Below are positions 61,336 to 64,000 of a stretch of DNA of 64,000 nt, one piece after another. A program made the position numbers and the translations under genes. The notes beneath the pieces were generated by a model. The model was given only the letters and a program-made list of their open reading frames with translations, was not told where the DNA came from and ran no database searches. Position 1 is the first letter of the stretch; the number at the start of each line of letters is the position of its first letter. Location of the stretch: assembly GCF_033807715.1 (NCBI RefSeq), contig NC_084610.1:4237269-4301268 (forward strand), given 5' to 3'. The stretch comes from Cololabis saira (lineage: Eukaryota > Chordata > Actinopteri > Beloniformes > Belonidae).

Positions 61336-62149
61336 CGACAGAGTATTAGGGCCAAACTAAGACAAAAAAAAATTATTGGAAATTACGAGAATAAAGCCAT
61401 AATGTTATGAGAATAAAGTCGTAAAATTATGAAAATACAGTCATAATTTTGCGAGAATAAAGTCGTAATAGAATAAAGTCGTAATATTACGAGAATAAAG
61501 TCGTAATATTACGAGAATAAAGTTGTAATTTATGAGAATAAAGTCGTAATATTACGAGAATAAGTCGTAACATTACGAGAATAAAGTCGTAATATTACGA
61601 GAATAAAGTCGTAATATTACGAGAATAAAGTCGTAATATTACGAGAATAAAGTCGTAATATTACGAGAATAAAGTCGTAATATTACGAGAATAAAGTTGT
61701 AATTTATGAGAATAAAGTCGTAATATTACGAGAATAAGTCGTAACATTACAAGAATAAAGTCGTAACATTACGAGAATAAAGTCGTAGCATTACGAGAAT
61801 AAAGTTGTAATTTATGAGAATGACGTCGTAATATTATGAATATAATTTATGAGGACTGTAACAGGAAGAGCATCTTCTCCCTGTGTTAAAATGAGGAATA
61901 TTGAGCATCTTATGAAGTTATATTCATATATTTATAATATATTTAATATACTTTATTCTCGTAATATTACGACTTTATTCTCAAAATATTACGACTTTAT
62001 TCTCGAAATATAACGACTTTATTCTCGTAATATTATGACTTTATTCTCGTAATTCTACGACTTTATTCTCATATTATGACTTTATTCTCGAAATTTCCAT
62101 TTTTTTCTTTTTGTCTTTGTTTGGCCCTAATACTCGTAATACTCCGTCG
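61336..62149. mobile_element. Foldback element built of a 22-bp palindromic repeat
   Basis: Ends CGACAGAGTATTAGGGCCAA and the complementary TTGGCCCTAATACTCG..CCGTCG, flanked by TA at 61334-61335 and 62150-62151. The left arm is about 20 units of GTCGTAATATTACGAGAATAAA-like repeat; the right arm has about six inverted units. It shares the GAGTATTAGGGCCA terminus with the element at 51596. Confidence 0.88.
61390..61850. repeat. 22-bp minisatellite, about 20 units
   Basis: Each standard unit contains the perfect palindrome CGTAATATTACG. A variant block (GTTGTAATTTATGAG, then a standard unit, then a unit lacking AA) recurs 174 bp apart at 61522 and 61696, a higher-order repeat. Confidence 0.92.
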
Positions 62150-62151
62150 TA

Positions 62152-63879
62152 ATACAAAACTTATCCAAGCCTGGAAGTTTCTTAATTACAAACATGATCT
62201 GCAAAGTGGCTCTGGCTTGATAAATAATTCCACTACGGTTGCATTATTTGGCAATCCTTCATCAAAAATATTAATCTTTCACCAGGCATAAAACAAATAT
62301 GCGGAGAAATACTGTAAGTGCTCTGTTTACAAGCGGATTTATTTGCCTGGGAGAGTGGGAGAGTGACAGAAAGGTGCTGAACACAGTTCTCCCTGTGTAG
62401 CAGCCCTGGCTCGCTCCTGCGTCTGTTACTCAGCCCACAGCCACGCCAAGCGTTTGTGCACAATCCTCTGTTGTTTGGGTGTGCAGCACCAGGTAGCGTT
62501 AGCAGCCGGGCCGAGGATGAAGCCGGCGTTTCAAGTGGAGGAATGCCAGTCAGCCAGAATCCCCTTCTTCTCCCTGCAGCATCTAATCCATGACCACAGA
62601 CGTCCCCCTCATTACCGCCGCATTACATGCAAATTTCCCCAAAATAAATGAGTTTTAAGTACTTGACAACCTGTCAGCCTAAGAATATTGAAACGTTCTG
62701 ACGGCTAGATAAACAATCAACAATAATCACTCTATGCAAATTTGATATTTTCTGCACAATTACGAACGGGAAGAAAGAAAAAACACCCTCTATAAATAAC
62801 CGGACACACAAAGGCATCTGGCATTTGTTCAGGTTCTGAACAGATACGGATGCAAATGAAAGATTCTTTAGGATGTAATTGATTCAAACGTGGCAGCGCC
62901 TCCTCTGCCTCCGTTTATTGTTCTTCTTTTCCTCCTTTTCTCTTTATCTCCCCGCTTTCAATATGCACAGATAATGGGTGATGTAAATGAGTGAATGGGA
63001 GAAAGGAAAGACGAGGAAAAGAGGGAGAGAGAGGGAGGGATAAGAATCATCTTCTCGTCTGCCTCTTGTTTTGTCTTTTCATGCTGCTCATTTGGAGATG
63101 TGTGCAAACTAGCGTGCTCGTATGAAGTGGATTGGAGAGGATGGTTGGGAAAGTGCGAACCCTGTCCGGAAAATTGGCTCGGAAAGCGTTCCTGCACGAC
63201 AGCCGGAGATTAAGACTGACAAGAGCATGTCAAGTCATTTCAGACCAGCCACCTTTCCTACCCTCATTTCTCTTTTTTAGGCCTCTCTTTGGAAAACACT
63301 CGTCTCTTACACCTTTTTACCACTTTTCCTTCGTTTGTCCGTCTACTGTCCACCTTAAGAGGCCCGGGAGGGTTTTTCCCCCTCAAAAGGTGATTGAGGG
63401 CCTAGTCCGACCCTGCTGACCACCAACCCTGCAGGATCAGAACATCCATTAGTCGGGACTAACGGTTTCATCCCCGCCGGCAGCAGGGACTCCTCCCACT
63501 GGGCCTCTCCATCTCCAGCTCTTCATCTCCCTCACAAACCTGTGCCTTACTGGACTCCGGGTTTCCCCATCACTGCCAATGTTCAGGTGGAGGGATGAAG
63601 TATGATTCTGACATTTCTGATCAAGCCACTTCTAAGAATGACAGCTTACTTTGAAATAGATCTCTTGTCTGCATTGAAAGACAACCAATGATATCGAGTT
63701 TATAACCTTGTTATAAAGTAATACTTTCAAGGAACTGTTGCAGTCCACGACCTTCGCTCTCCTCCGTGCATAAAATCGTGTCATGGGCCATTTCCAAATA
63801 CTCCAACTTACGGTGGCCGAGACCCGCCATTGCTGAAAATTAAGGAAACTAGTCCCCGGTAATTCACTTGCGTTGTGGC
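62152..63879. other. Unique non-coding stretch
   Basis: 62560-62660 includes ATGCAAAT and TAAATGAG cores and might be conserved. GA-rich near 63000-63040. No gene is supported. Confidence 0.5.
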
Positions 63880-64000
63880 TTTTTTATTTGCGTCGTTTTT
63901 TTTATTTTATTTGCAGCAGGGTTTATTTTATTTGCAGCAGGATTTCTTTATATTTGCAGCGTTTCTTTTATTTGCAGCAGAGTTTCTTTTTGTTTGCAGC
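63880..64000. repeat. Tandem array of T-rich plus GCAGCAG units, runs off the window
   Basis: About six units of 18-25 bp of the form TTTCTTTTATTTGCAGCAG. The array is still in progress at the last base. Confidence 0.85.

Overview
The window reads as intergenic or intronic DNA from a teleost, most likely a percomorph or killifish-like lineage. This is inferred from the repeat families, not from any gene: hAT and PIF-Harbinger MITEs, foldback elements, BEL/Ty3-like solo LTRs, Tc1 and RTE-like LINE relics, a tRNA-derived SINE, and very long CA, GAAA and CCTT microsatellites. No complete protein-coding gene, rRNA, tRNA or CRISPR array could be supported. Nearly all short open frames look like chance or low-complexity translations. 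The best gene signal is a candidate TATA-box promoter with a tiny first coding exon (38498-38613) ending in a strong splice donor, with no second exon assigned.

Layout. 1-4.4 kb: mostly unique DNA with one conserved-element-like stretch. 4.4-14.9 kb: two hAT MITEs with perfect 8-bp target duplications, a solo LTR containing splice-like sites, a TA-flanked MITE, a 0.73-kb element present again at 47.9 kb, a broken 47-bp minisatellite, LINE relics, and two copies of a hAT-like element carrying a 20-bp AAAAAAGTCGAAATGTC-type minisatellite. 17.6-21.1 kb: two PIF-Harbinger-type elements, each with a second Harbinger MITE inside it. 22.5-25.6 kb: a foldback MITE, then an inverted pair of Harbinger-like elements retaining a Myb/SANT-like domain, with a CA microsatellite of about 126 bp between them. 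27.3-31.6 kb: a hAT relic with half a BED zinc finger, a possible Harbinger transposase relic, a second TA MITE, and the first of three Helitron-like elements. 33.5-36.1 kb: a hAT-like element with an internal foldback element, and a second Helitron-like copy bearing (GAAA)n. 37.4-44.7 kb: a TTCTTAAG-rich element, the candidate first exon, a TIR element holding a small MITE and a gypsy-type solo LTR, and a polypyrimidine block of about 540 bp between inverted flanks. 45.9-53.2 kb: further copies of these families and a SINE. 55-56.8 kb: a second foldback MITE, a LINE reverse-transcriptase relic and a Tc1 transposase relic. 61.3-62.1 kb: a foldback element built of a 22-bp self-palindromic repeat. 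The last 120 bp are a tandem array of splice-acceptor-like units.

How the parts relate: the window is best read as a record of repeated transposon insertion, nesting and internal tandem-repeat expansion. Several target-site duplications can be read directly (8 bp for hAT, 3-bp TAA/TTA for Harbinger, TA for mariner-like or foldback elements, 5 bp for LTRs). These support element boundaries even where the family name comes only from recalled knowledge of fish repeats. I did not find a convincing new multi-gene system. The most unusual material is the foldback/minisatellite family and the microsatellites that sit at fixed positions inside transposons.
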